Source: JANMZR01 sp031383555
Lineage (GTDB): Bacteria; Bacteroidota; Bacteroidia; Cytophagales; Spirosomataceae
Assembly (NCBI GenBank): GCA_031383555.1
Contig: JANMZR010000252.1
Coordinates: 1-40,444 of the forward strand
Direction of reading: 5' to 3'
DNA: 40,444 bases
A model generated the notes under the pieces. It made no database searches, was not told the DNA's origin, and saw only the letters and a list, made by a program, of their open reading frames with translations. Below are positions 23,822 through 32,741 of the stretch, piece by piece (position 1 is the stretch's first letter; each line of letters begins with the position of its first letter). Both the position numbers and the translations under genes were made by a program.

Positions 23822-24697
23822 ATGAGTTATATCGAATTTAAAATTAAAACAGAATCTGAATTCTCAGAAATATTAATGGCAGAATTAGGCGAAATTGGCT
23901 TCGAATCTTTCACTGAAGATTTTGATGGATTAAATGGCTATATACCTGAAGATAAGTTCAATAAAGAAGCTTTTAACGATATTCTATTTAAATATCAATC
24001 ATTATTCGAGTTTAGTTATGAGGCGAAATTAATCGAAAAACAAAATTGGAATGCCGAGTGGGAAAAAAACTACCCTCCCATCCGGATTAGCGATCAAGTG
24101 CTAGTACGTGCGAGTTTTCATGAGCCAGACCCAAAAGTAGCTTATGACATAGTTATAAATCCAAAAATGAGCTTTGGTACAGGGCATCATGAAACTACAT
24201 CGATGATGATGGAACATCAATTAGAAATTGATCATTTCTTTGTTGAATATTCAAAAAAGGTTGGTGGAAAAGTTGAAGTTCAAGCAAAATCTGTTTTGGA
24301 TATTGGCTGTGGAACAGGTATTTTGGCGATTTTGGCTGAAAAATTAGGTGCAAAAGAAATATCTGCTTTTGATATTGAAGAGTGGGCAGCTGAAAACGCC
24401 GTAGAAAACTCTCATCTTAACCATTGCAAACAAATTTCTGTCCGAAAAGGTACCATTGAAACTGAGGCGTTTAAACAATATGATATTGTTTTAGCCAATA
24501 TCAATCGAAACATACTTTTAAGAGATATAAACCAATATGTAAATTATTTGAAACCAACTGGTACAATTATAATTTCAGGTTTTTATAATTCCGACCAATC
24601 TGATATCGAAACCAAATTTGCTGAATATAACCTAATCAAAGAAGCTGAAAAAACAAAAAACAATTGGGCAAGCTTCCGCTTTGTATTTAGAACATAA
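23822..24697 (+). CDS. prmA: Ribosomal protein L11 methyltransferase
   Basis: A 291-residue protein. The N-terminal substrate-recognition domain (about 1-75) includes LAELGEIGFESFTE-like sequence and NWNAEWEKNYPPIRI. The SAM-binding class I methyltransferase domain follows, with the PrmA-specific NPKMSFGTGHHETT and the glycine loop VLDIGCGTGILAI, then the NPPY-equivalent LANINRNIL typical of PrmA. A short insert between the FGTGHHET helix and the SAM loop (FFVEYSKKVGGKVEVQ) adds some residues to the E. coli form. It trimethylates ribosomal protein L11. Confidence 0.94.
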   Translation: MSYIEFKIKTESEFSEILMAELGEIGFESFTEDFDGLNGYIPEDKFNKEAFNDILFKYQSLFEFSYEAKLIEKQNWNAEWEKNYPPIRISDQVLVRASFHEPDPKVAYDIVINPKMSFGTGHHETTSMMMEHQLEIDHFFVEYSKKVGGKVEVQAKSVLDIGCGTGILAILAEKLGAKEISAFDIEEWAAENAVENSHLNHCKQISVRKGTIETEAFKQYDIVLANINRNILLRDINQYVNYLKPTGTIIISGFYNSDQSDIETKFAEYNLIKEAEKTKNNWASFRFVFRT

Positions 24698-24764
24698 TTT
24701 TTGAGTAACTGAACCAAACTAATCGATTAATGTGTTTTAACATTAAATGTATAAACATACTATT

Positions 24765-25475
24765 ATGCCAAAAATTTTGTTCCCTTCTTCTGAGCGTGGC
24801 CATGCCAATCATGGTTGGTTAAATGCTAATCATACTTTTAGTTTTGGAAATTATTATGATCCTAAAAAAGTAAACTTTGGGGCTTTGAGAGTACTAAATG
24901 ACGACACAGTTGCTGCTAGAATGGGGTTTAGTAAGCACCGACATGATAATATGGAAATTGTAACGATTCCACTTGCTGGTGCTTTAAAACATGCTGATTC
25001 TGAAGGAAATAGTGAAATTATTTATAATGGCGATGTGCAACATATGTCGGCAGGTACTGGTATTTATCATTCAGAAATGAATGCCAATTCAGACCAAGAG
25101 GTAAAACTTTTTCAAATTTGGATTTTCCCAAAACACAAAAATATTCCGCCAGCCTACAACCAAAAGTCCTTTAAAATAGAGGATAGACAAAATAAATTTC
25201 AGTTAATCGTATCACCTAATGTAGTTGATAATGTTGTGATGATTAATCAAGATGCTGCTTTTTATTTGGGTAATTTTGATGAGAATTTTGAGGTTTCATT
25301 TCAAAAAAAATTCCTTAATAATTATCTGTTTTTAATGGTTATTGAGGGTAAAATTGAGGTTACAAATGAAACTTTAGGTCGACGAGATGCGATTGGTCTC
25401 ATTGAAATTGACAATTTTAAAATAAAATTTTTGTTGCCAAACACGCAATTATTGGTAATTGAGGTGCCTAAATAA
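24765..25475 (+). CDS. Pirin-family protein
   Basis: A 236-residue bicupin. The ATG at 24765 is preferred over 24747 because pirins begin just before the S-x-RGHANHGWLN motif; the upstream six residues are unlike the family. Metal ligands are in FSKHRHDNMEIVTI and MSAGTGIYHSEMN (N-terminal cupin, with His, His, His and Glu). The C-terminal cupin is degenerate. Bacterial pirins include quercetin dioxygenases, but most have no known substrate. It follows prmA by about 65 bp. Confidence 0.92.
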   Translation: MPKILFPSSERGHANHGWLNANHTFSFGNYYDPKKVNFGALRVLNDDTVAARMGFSKHRHDNMEIVTIPLAGALKHADSEGNSEIIYNGDVQHMSAGTGIYHSEMNANSDQEVKLFQIWIFPKHKNIPPAYNQKSFKIEDRQNKFQLIVSPNVVDNVVMINQDAAFYLGNFDENFEVSFQKKFLNNYLFLMVIEGKIEVTNETLGRRDAIGLIEIDNFKIKFLLPNTQLLVIEVPK

Positions 25476-25645
25476 CTTAAACCCAAATTACCCATTAGAA
25501 AATGGACTTCGATAAATTTTGGCTTTATATCCATTTTGGTTCTTATTTGACCTATCTCGATAGGCCTGCACTTCGAACCTCATAACTATTTCGCCAAAGA
25601 TTATTTCGTCATCATTCCTATTCCCAAATCTGGAATATATAAAAT

Positions 25646-26578
25646 CTATTTTATTTTAACAAAAGTAGCACCCATTCCATATTTTTGTTCATTTGCAATA
25701 CCAAAGTCAATTACATTTTGATGAAATTCAAGAACTTCGTGTATAGCTTTTTTGAGCTTCCAATCGCCAATACCATGAATATACAGAACTTCATTACAAC
25801 CAGAGGCGATAGCTTTATCTAAATGTTTTTCAAATGCATCTAGTTGAACAGCAAATATTTCAGCCTTTCCTAATTGCCTGTGATTCTTAGAAATGTTTTC
25901 GATATGTAAATCCAATTCACTTGGCGGCTTTTCAATTGGAATTTCAATTTTTGCACTTTGGCTCAACATTTTTTCCTGAATTTCCTTTGCATTTATTTCA
26001 ATACTTTTTAAATCTATTTGGAACAAATAAGCCTCAATATCCAAAATAGGAGCTATTTTTTTATTTTGAAAAAAAGTATCAGCATAAAATTTCTTTTGAA
26101 CAAATAGAGGAGTTACAATTTCCGCATTCGTTTCACTGAAATAAAGTGTGGAAAATGAAATAGTTTTCCATTCATCAAAATTCTCAATTTTTAGTTTTTC
26201 GCAATGCTTTTGAAAGCCTCCACTTTTTATAAAACCTGCCATAAGGCCTGCCTTTGTACGAGTTTTGTCAATTGTTATGCTAAACGGCAAATCCCAATCA
26301 GTATTATTTATAACATATAATTCAAGGTTATCACCTGAATGCATTTTGTTTGGAACAAAGGCCAAAAATATCCCTTTTTCAAAATCATTTTTTGGTTTTG
26401 CAGTCATAACAGGCTTATTTTCAGTAGGTTGATCGACCAATCGTAACTCATTTTTGGTGAAAACTTGCTTACTATTCCAGCCATCTAGTGCTACTTCAAC
26501 TTGGTCACCCTTCAAAAAACAAATTACAATCCCTTTTTCTTTTGTATTAGCCAATATTACCTTGTCCCCTATATTCAT
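25646..26578 (-). CDS. DUF2027 / Smr domain protein
   Basis: A 310-residue protein. An N-terminal KOW/SH3-like segment (GDKVILANTKEKGIVICFLKGDQVEVALDGWNSK) is followed by the DUF2027 beta-rich middle region (about 60-200) common in Bacteroidota. A C-terminal Smr domain (about 222-310) has ELDLHIE and the VLYIHGIGDWKLKKAI motif. In MutS2-type proteins Smr domains cut DNA or RNA. Here the HGxGxGxLK loop reads HGIGDWKLK, as in this subfamily. The biological role is unknown. It converges on pirin and diverges from the acylase gene. Confidence 0.87.
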   Translation of the reverse strand: MNIGDKVILANTKEKGIVICFLKGDQVEVALDGWNSKQVFTKNELRLVDQPTENKPVMTAKPKNDFEKGIFLAFVPNKMHSGDNLELYVINNTDWDLPFSITIDKTRTKAGLMAGFIKSGGFQKHCEKLKIENFDEWKTISFSTLYFSETNAEIVTPLFVQKKFYADTFFQNKKIAPILDIEAYLFQIDLKSIEINAKEIQEKMLSQSAKIEIPIEKPPSELDLHIENISKNHRQLGKAEIFAVQLDAFEKHLDKAIASGCNEVLYIHGIGDWKLKKAIHEVLEFHQNVIDFGIANEQKYGMGATFVKIK

Positions 26579-26641
26579 AATATAATTCGAAATTTTAAAT
26601 CTAAGTTAACGTGAAAAAACCTCATTTTTCATTCATTTTCG

Positions 26642-26649
26642 TATATTTG
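26642..26649 (+). promoter_or_regulatory. Putative -7 promoter element for the acylase gene
   Basis: TATATTTG fits TAnnTTTG, with a predicted start of transcription about 15 bp before the ATG at 26672. There is no TTG at the -33 position. Confidence 0.35.
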
Positions 26650-26671
26650 AATAAAAACTTAAATCGTATTT

Positions 26672-28915
26672 ATGAAAAGTTTATTATTATTATTTCTTAT
26701 TTCATTCTCAATTTTCTCTCAAAAATTATCAAAAAATGAAATTGCCCGATTGGAAAATCAGGCAAAAAATGTTGAAATCATCCGTGATAAATGGGGCATA
26801 CCACATGTATTCGGGAAAACAGATGCTGATGCCGTTTTCGGGCTTTTATATGCACAATGTGAAGACGATTTCAAAAGAATTGAAATGAATTATATTGAAA
26901 AATTGGGCCGATTATCAGAGTTAAAAGGCGAATCGGCAATATATGATGACCTTCAAATCAGGTTAATGATTGACTCTTCTGAAGCAGTAGCTGATTACAA
27001 TAAAGCGGCACCTTGGCTCAAAAAACTATTAATGGCCCAGTCAGATGGTATCAATTATTTTTTGAATAAACACCCTGAAATACAACCACTTATCATTAAG
27101 AAATTTAAACCTTGGTACCATCTTTTATGGACAGATGGTAGTATTGGGGCTATAAGTACGGCAGGCTTAACGGTTACAGAGTTAAAGAAATTTTACAGTG
27201 AGGAAAAGAAGGTTGGCTATTTTAAAAATAGAAATTCTATTGACCAATCATATAAATTAGTGCAATCAATAGGTTTACAGCTGCAGGCACCACCATCAGA
27301 ATATGAACAAACGGGTTCAAATGGTTTTGCTTTTGCTCCAAAAATTACCGAATCAGGCAATGCTATTTTGTATATCAATCCGCATACAAGCTTTTATTAT
27401 CGGCCAGAAGTTCATATGGTTTCAGAGGAAGGCCTTAATACTTATGGGGCGGTAACTTGGGGGCAATTATTTGTATATCAAGGTTTTAACGAGTATTGCG
27501 GTTGGATTCATACCTCAAGCAATGCCGATGTTGCCGATGTTTATGCCGAAAAAATTGTCAATAAAAAAGGACAGCTTTTCTATGAATATGATAAAATTTT
27601 GAAGCCTGTTATTCAAAAGAAAATACCCATTAGATATTTGGAAAATGGGGTTTTAAAAACTAAATTTTTCAATACTATTTATACAAATCATGGGCCAATC
27701 ATGGGTGAAAGGGATGGTAAATGGGTTAGCTTAAAATCATATAATAGAGCCTTGAAAAGTTTGGTACAGAGCTGGCAACGCACAAAAGCAAAAGGCTTTA
27801 ACGATTATAAAAAGGTAATGGACATAAAAGCAAATACTTCAAATAATACGGTATATGCTGATAATCAGGGTAATATAGCCTATTGGCATGGCAACTTTAT
27901 GCCTATTCGTGACAAAAAATATAATTGGGGAAAAGAAGTTGATGGCAGTATTTCAAGCACAAATTGGCAAGGCCTACACACAGTTGATGAAACTGTGCAT
28001 ATTTATAACCCTGAAAATGGGTGGCTTCAAAACTGTAATTCGACCCCTTTTACCGCCGCAGGTAAATATAGTCCAAAAAAAGAAAACTATCCTTCCTATA
28101 TGGCACCTGATGGTGAAAATTTTCGAGGAGTTAATGCGGTAAGAGTATTAGATGCAGAAAAATCTTTTACGTTGGACAAGGTTATAAAAGCTGGCTATGA
28201 CAATACGCTCTCGGCATTTGAGATACTGGTACCTGAATTATTAAAAAGGTTTGATGAAAATATTAAGTCTAACGACTCGCTCTATATCGCTCTTAATGAG
28301 CCTATTAGCGTTTTGAGAAAATGGGATTATAAATCAACAGAAAGTTCTGTAGCCAGCACTTTGGCTATTGAGTGGGCTTATAAATTGAATTCAGTTATCC
28401 AAAAATTGTATATCGATGAAGGTGAGGAGGACCAAGTTGCAGTTACAAAATCGTTTGCATCAAAGGCTTCGGTTGATGATTTTATACTTCCTTTTTACAA
28501 TACCGTAAAAGAATTAAAGTCAAATTTCGGAAGTTGGCAAATACCTTGGGGCGAAATGAATCGCTTCCAAAGAATTTCAGGTGACATTAATTTAAAGCCA
28601 GATGATTCAAAATTAAGCTTACCAATGGGCTATGCTTCAGCACTTTGGGGCTCATTGGCTTCCTTTAATAGTAGGCATATATTTGGGCAAAAAAAGCGAT
28701 ATGGCTTCGATGGGAATAGTTTTATTTGTGCTGTTGAATTTGGCAAAAAAATAAAGGCAAAATCACTTTTAGCGGGTGGCAACTCAGGAGATATTACCTC
28801 AAAACACTTTTTAGATCAAGCCGAAATGTACACCAAAGGCCAATTTAAAGATGTGCTTTTTTATAAAGAGGATATTTTGAAAAATATGGAAAGGCAATAT
28901 CGACCTGGTGAATGA
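26672..28915 (+). CDS. Penicillin acylase family (Ntn-hydrolase) protein
   Basis: A 747-residue secreted protein with signal peptide MKSLLLLFLISFSIFSQ. It has the S45 layout: an alpha subunit region (about 20-205) beginning VEIIRDKWGIPHVFGKTDADAVFGLLYAQCEDDF, a spacer, and the autocatalytic G215-S216-N-G-F junction that gives the nucleophilic Ser at the new N-terminus of the beta chain. Typical beta-chain motifs follow (GNAILYINPH, VTWGQLFVYQGFNEYCGW, YTNHGPIM, NTSNNTVYADNQGNIAYWHGNFMP). Members hydrolyse beta-lactam amides, N-acyl-homoserine lactones or acylated peptides. Substrate is not decidable, and quorum quenching is only a possibility. Likely periplasmic. Confidence 0.93.
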   Translation: MKSLLLLFLISFSIFSQKLSKNEIARLENQAKNVEIIRDKWGIPHVFGKTDADAVFGLLYAQCEDDFKRIEMNYIEKLGRLSELKGESAIYDDLQIRLMIDSSEAVADYNKAAPWLKKLLMAQSDGINYFLNKHPEIQPLIIKKFKPWYHLLWTDGSIGAISTAGLTVTELKKFYSEEKKVGYFKNRNSIDQSYKLVQSIGLQLQAPPSEYEQTGSNGFAFAPKITESGNAILYINPHTSFYYRPEVHMVSEEGLNTYGAVTWGQLFVYQGFNEYCGWIHTSSNADVADVYAEKIVNKKGQLFYEYDKILKPVIQKKIPIRYLENGVLKTKFFNTIYTNHGPIMGERDGKWVSLKSYNRALKSLVQSWQRTKAKGFNDYKKVMDIKANTSNNTVYADNQGNIAYWHGNFMPIRDKKYNWGKEVDGSISSTNWQGLHTVDETVHIYNPENGWLQNCNSTPFTAAGKYSPKKENYPSYMAPDGENFRGVNAVRVLDAEKSFTLDKVIKAGYDNTLSAFEILVPELLKRFDENIKSNDSLYIALNEPISVLRKWDYKSTESSVASTLAIEWAYKLNSVIQKLYIDEGEEDQVAVTKSFASKASVDDFILPFYNTVKELKSNFGSWQIPWGEMNRFQRISGDINLKPDDSKLSLPMGYASALWGSLASFNSRHIFGQKKRYGFDGNSFICAVEFGKKIKAKSLLAGGNSGDITSKHFLDQAEMYTKGQFKDVLFYKEDILKNMERQYRPGE

Positions 28916-28971
28916 CATTAGGTGTTTAAAGGTGCCAAATATGAAAAAGTTGGCAACTCTTAACAAACTAT

Positions 28972-30048
28972 TTATTGCTCTACAACTGGCGCCTTTTTCC
29001 CAGCCAGTTGCCCACATGCAGCATCAATATCTTTACCTCGGCTTCTTCTCACATAAACTTTTGCCCCTTTTTCCTGCAGGAAATTAGAGAATTTGGTTAA
29101 AGTTTCGGGGTCAGTATTTTCGAAATTGGCTTGAGAAATTGGGTTGTATTCGATAATGTTAATCTTACAGTCAAAGTGTTTAGTGAAATTCCAAAGCTCT
29201 TGGGCGTCGGACAAGCTATCATTAAATTGATAAAAAACGATGTATTCGAAGGTAATTCGATTATGCGTTTTTGAATAATAATAAAGCAATGCTTCTTTTA
29301 AGGCTTTTAATGAATTTGTCTCGTTGATTGGCATTATTTTATTGCGCTTTTCGTCGTTGGCGGCATGGAGTGAAACCGCTAAATTGAATTTTACTTCATC
29401 ATCACCTAGTTTTTTTATCATTTTGGCAATGCCTGCAGTACTTACTGTTACCCTTCTTGGCGCCATACCCAAGCCTTCATGAGAAGTTATTTTTGCCACT
29501 GATTCCAATACGGCTGCATAATTAAGCAACGGCTCACCCATACCCATATACACAACGTTGGTGAGGGGTTTTTGATAATGACTTTCAGCTTGATTTCGTA
29601 TTAAAACCACCTGATCATATATTTCGGCGGCATCCAAATTACGCTTCCGGTCCATATAACCAGTTGCGCAAAAGGAACATGTTAGTGAGCATCCCACTTG
29701 ACTACTGATGCAGGCCGTCATACGATCTTCCTGAGGAATTAACACACCCTCTACCAAGTTTTTATCGAAAAGTTGGAACGAACTTTTGATAGTTTCATCT
29801 ATAGAAACCTGTTTTTCAGCCAGTTGTACTGCCTTAATTTCAAAATGCTTGGTCAAAAATTCTCTTGTTTCCAACGAAAGATTAGTCATTTCATCAAAAG
29901 AAGTAGCCGATTTTTTCCAAAGCCATTCATAAATTTGTTTGGCACGAAAAGCCTTTTCCCCTTCTGCTACCATAAAGGTTTTTAGCTCTTCAAAAGGGAG
30001 TTTTCGGATGTCACGTTTTTTGATTGTTGCTTTTAATATATCTTCCAT
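28972..30048 (-). CDS. rlmN: 23S rRNA (adenine2503-C2)/tRNA methyltransferase
   Basis: A 358-residue radical SAM enzyme. The 4Fe-4S motif C120-SLT-C124-SF-C127 sits in QVGCSLTCSFCATGY. The catalytic cysteine C345 lies in AACGQLAGK near the C-terminus. NVVYMGMGEPLLNY, RRVTVSTAG and NLAVSLHAAND are the usual core motifs. It methylates A2503 in 23S rRNA and A37 in some tRNAs. Length and start agree with the family. It converges on the acylase gene with a 56-bp gap. Confidence 0.97.
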   Translation of the reverse strand: MEDILKATIKKRDIRKLPFEELKTFMVAEGEKAFRAKQIYEWLWKKSATSFDEMTNLSLETREFLTKHFEIKAVQLAEKQVSIDETIKSSFQLFDKNLVEGVLIPQEDRMTACISSQVGCSLTCSFCATGYMDRKRNLDAAEIYDQVVLIRNQAESHYQKPLTNVVYMGMGEPLLNYAAVLESVAKITSHEGLGMAPRRVTVSTAGIAKMIKKLGDDEVKFNLAVSLHAANDEKRNKIMPINETNSLKALKEALLYYYSKTHNRITFEYIVFYQFNDSLSDAQELWNFTKHFDCKINIIEYNPISQANFENTDPETLTKFSNFLQEKGAKVYVRRSRGKDIDAACGQLAGKKAPVVEQ

Positions 30049-30114
30049 TTTTAAATAATCAATTACTTTGTAATTATAATTGGCGAAATATATTAGGCCA
30101 ATTGACTTTATATT

Positions 30115-30654
30115 TTACTTTTTGTTCTCCTTCTCTCTCAGTTTTTCCAAAGGTGTTTTAAAATCTGTTTTATTATAAATATCAGTTGCCACTGAAATTA
30201 CTTTTGGAGCAACTGGGCTTATTATCGGATAAATAATCGATTTACTTATCTGATTATCAGCAATTTTGATACCCACGGAGCTTATTAACCAAAATACAAT
30301 ACTTACTCCAAATGTCCAAGTTGCTAATCCCACAACAGCACCCACAAATGTATCAAAACTACCTAATAAACTTGCTTTTGTAGAACTTCGTAGCAACCAA
30401 CCCAATTTATTTATCAAAAATATAATGGGTAAAAATAATACTGCAAAACCAATATAGGGTATTAGCCTTTTAGTAAGCGGATTATCGATATATTTTCCCA
30501 CAAAGCCAGTACTTTCATTCAAAAACTTAAAGGCAATCAAAACCGCAATCACGAAAGCTGCAATACTTACAATTTCAATAATGAAGCCTCGTCGGTAGCC
30601 TTTATAGGCACCGTAAAGTAGTGGTAGGAGTATGATTATGTCTATTGTTTGCAT
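30115..30654 (-). CDS. CvpA-family membrane protein
   Basis: A 179-residue protein with four membrane segments and the CvpA pattern: IDIIILLPLLYGAYKGYRRGFIIEIVSI at the N-terminus, then LFLPIIFLINKLGWLLRSS, and GSFDTFVGAVVGLATWTFGVSIVFWLI. The C-terminal tail is cytoplasmic and charged. CvpA proteins were first linked to colicin V production and are now thought to have general envelope roles. There is a 123-bp, mostly palindromic gap to nagA upstream. Confidence 0.88.
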   Translation of the reverse strand: MQTIDIIILLPLLYGAYKGYRRGFIIEIVSIAAFVIAVLIAFKFLNESTGFVGKYIDNPLTKRLIPYIGFAVLFLPIIFLINKLGWLLRSSTKASLLGSFDTFVGAVVGLATWTFGVSIVFWLISSVGIKIADNQISKSIIYPIISPVAPKVISVATDIYNKTDFKTPLEKLREKENKK

Positions 30655-30675
30655 TTTTATTAGTGGATTATCCGC

Positions 30676-30776
30676 AGGATTCTGTGAACAAATCCTATTT
30701 TTTCTGTGGAAGAGATTGCAAATCTCGACCAGCAGGTTGTCTGGTAAGGTCGGCGAGGTTCAAAACCTCGCCGACC
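30676..30776. repeat. Cluster of three palindromic (REP-like) intergenic repeats
   Basis: Three hairpins occupy most of the nagA-cvpA gap. AGGATT / AATCCT (30676-30681, 30691-30696); GAGATT-gca-AATCTC (30712-30726); and a perfect 13-bp stem GGTCGGCGAGGTT-caa-AACCTCGCCGACC (30748-30776). No T-tract follows the strongest stem in nagA's direction, so it is more repeat-like than terminator-like. A degenerate copy of the third element is at 36225-36253. Confidence 0.7.
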
Positions 30777-30777
30777 A

Positions 30778-31866
30778 TCATAACAAAATTACATTAAAAT
30801 CATCATCAAATACCACAAAATCAGCTAAATAGCCTTTTTTGATTTTGCCTAGTTGATGCCCTAAATTTACCACTTTGGCAGGAATTGTTGAGGCCATTCG
30901 TAGCGATTCAGCGAGTGGAATTCCACATTTTTGGACACCATTTTTTACGGCTTGCATCATGGTCAAAGCTGAGCCTGAGAGCACACCTTTATCGTTAATA
31001 TAATGATCAATATTAAGCGTAAAGCTATATTCGCCACGATTATCTTGCGTAACAGCATCAGTAATATAAAAAAGCCTTTCGCCCATTATGGATTTTGAGA
31101 TTTTCACGGCATTAAAGTCGACATGAATTCCGTCGCAAACAATGCTTGCATAGGCTTCAGAGTCGTAGGTAGCGCCCACCAAACCAGGTGCACGGCTTTG
31201 AAATTGACTCATGGCATTGAAGAGGTGAGTAACTCGACTAATTCCTTTTGAAAAAGCCGATTTTGCCTCGTTAAAAGTGGCCTCAGAATGTCCAGCCGAA
31301 ATATTTATTCCGCTGTTAATCAATAAGTTAAGGCATTCATCCTCAAACATTTCAGGGGCGATAGTCATATAAGTTACTATACCTTCGCTTGCTTTTAAAA
31401 TGGTGTTTATTTCGGTAACAGTTGGCTTTCTTACGTATTTTTCAATATGTGCTCCTTTTTTTATTGGATTAAAATAAGGGCCTTCCAAATGCAAACCTAT
31501 CAATCCTTTTCCTCCCGATTTCTGGTAGTTTTTACAGGCTTCTATTCCATTTAGCATTGTTTCCAAATCGACTGTTGACAGTGTGATTTGGAAATGCGAT
31601 GTGCCAGATTTTACAATTTCATTGTAAGTTTTTTGAATGGTTTCAACGGATGGCTCTGTGTTAAAAAGGCTCCCTCCTCCGCCGTATATCTGCAAGTCGA
31701 TTAAAGCTGGTGCAATGTTATATTCAGAGAGGTCTTTAATTATTATATTGCTATCAGCTGGTTTTTCTTTGGTAATTTCAGTTATAATACCTTGATTTAC
31801 AATAATATAGGCATTTTCAATTTCGGAAATTCCTGTAAAGATTTTTTTTGAATGGTAGGTAAGCAT
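30778..31866 (-). CDS. nagA: N-acetylglucosamine-6-phosphate deacetylase
   Basis: A 362-residue amidohydrolase that removes acetate from GlcNAc-6-phosphate in amino-sugar catabolism and cell-wall recycling. Diagnostic segments are GLIGLHLEGPYFNPIKKGAH (metal Glu), GHSEATFNEA, VTHLFNAMSQFQSRAPGLVGA (metal His), CDGIHVDF and FYITDAVTQ (catalytic Asp). The C-terminal GKIKKGYLADFVVFD strand is typical of the amidohydrolase beta-sandwich. No nagB gene is adjacent. It is the third gene on the strand after ribokinase and the NTF2-like protein (66-bp gap). Confidence 0.95.
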   Translation of the reverse strand: MLTYHSKKIFTGISEIENAYIIVNQGIITEITKEKPADSNIIIKDLSEYNIAPALIDLQIYGGGGSLFNTEPSVETIQKTYNEIVKSGTSHFQITLSTVDLETMLNGIEACKNYQKSGGKGLIGLHLEGPYFNPIKKGAHIEKYVRKPTVTEINTILKASEGIVTYMTIAPEMFEDECLNLLINSGINISAGHSEATFNEAKSAFSKGISRVTHLFNAMSQFQSRAPGLVGATYDSEAYASIVCDGIHVDFNAVKISKSIMGERLFYITDAVTQDNRGEYSFTLNIDHYINDKGVLSGSALTMMQAVKNGVQKCGIPLAESLRMASTIPAKVVNLGHQLGKIKKGYLADFVVFDDDFNVILL

Positions 31867-31932
31867 CTTGATAATTTAGAGTTCCCTGTGCGGAGGCCAA
31901 GAGAAATTAGTTAAATTTTGTTTCATTTTCTC

Positions 31933-32727
31933 TTACATTGTGGTAATTTCTAGCACTACTTTCCAAGCCTTTCTGCTTTCCTTTTTCCAAACTCTCAAAT
32001 AATTGCCAGTTTTATCATTTACAGAAACCGTTCCATATACATAGGCCAAATCACCAGAAATGGCAATTTCTGAAGCTTGAGGAGTATATAAATATTTAGC
32101 GGTTGAATTTGTAAATTTTTGAACTTTTTTCGAATAGGATTTACTCTTTGCATTTGACTTTTTCAGGTTGTTACTCAGTAAATAATCGGCTGTTAATATG
32201 GCTGCCTTTAGATTAGTAATGTCGTTAGTAAAAACTTGATTGCTAATTGTTTGAATTATTTTTGCCGATGAATTGGCTTTGTTTTTTAATAAATATAGTG
32301 AATCATTTTTAGTTGGGTTTCCAATATCCAATGCAACTTTCCATCTGCCCTTTTCCTTTTTCCAAATAGAAGTAAAAAAACCAATCTCAGCCGGCTTGAC
32401 TGATTCGTTTCGTAAAAAATATTTATAAGTACCAATAGTATAAGCAAAGTCATTCGAATTTGCCACTTCTACTAAATAAGGCTTCCAAGTTAATTGATCG
32501 GAAAATTCAAGACTTGACCAATATTTTTGACCATTTAAAGGCTTTCCATCTGAAAATATGATGGATTCATTGCTCAAATAGGCTAAAAAAGCAGTTTTTG
32601 TGCCATCAATTTTCGACTTATCGGCAAAGGCTTTTTCTTCTATCAAAACCTTTTCTCCTTCATTTTGGCCAAAAGCAAACTGAAGATTAAGGAATAAAAA
32701 TAAGAAAAGTAAAACGCTTGTTTTCAA
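31933..32727 (-). CDS. Secreted protein with two NTF2/SnoaL-like (DUF4440-like) domains
   Basis: A 264-residue protein. Signal peptide MKTSVLLFLFLFLNLQFAFGQ suggests export. Two similar modules are visible, about 25-150 and 160-264. Each ends in a strand pattern of the SnoaL/DUF4440 type: FAYTIGTYKYF...IWKKEKGRWKVALDIG in the first, LAYVYGTVSV...RVWKKESRKAWKVVLEITTM in the second. The fold often binds small ligands or acts as a ketosteroid-isomerase-like enzyme, but no catalytic residue is evident. It lies 14 bp downstream of ribokinase and is probably co-transcribed with it. Confidence 0.78.
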   Translation of the reverse strand: MKTSVLLFLFLFLNLQFAFGQNEGEKVLIEEKAFADKSKIDGTKTAFLAYLSNESIIFSDGKPLNGQKYWSSLEFSDQLTWKPYLVEVANSNDFAYTIGTYKYFLRNESVKPAEIGFFTSIWKKEKGRWKVALDIGNPTKNDSLYLLKNKANSSAKIIQTISNQVFTNDITNLKAAILTADYLLSNNLKKSNAKSKSYSKKVQKFTNSTAKYLYTPQASEIAISGDLAYVYGTVSVNDKTGNYLRVWKKESRKAWKVVLEITTM

Positions 32728-32741
32728 GGTTTTAGTTTTTA

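Noticed and set aside
25551..25564. Small palindrome CCTATCTCGATAGG between pirin and the DUF2027-Smr gene
   Set aside because: The stem is short and there is no T-tract, so it is not supported as a terminator or as a binding site.
28933..28955. Inverted repeat TGCCAA / TTGGCA between the acylase gene and rlmN
   Set aside because: Only 6 bp with an 11-nt loop and no T-tract. Too weak to call a terminator despite its position between convergent genes.
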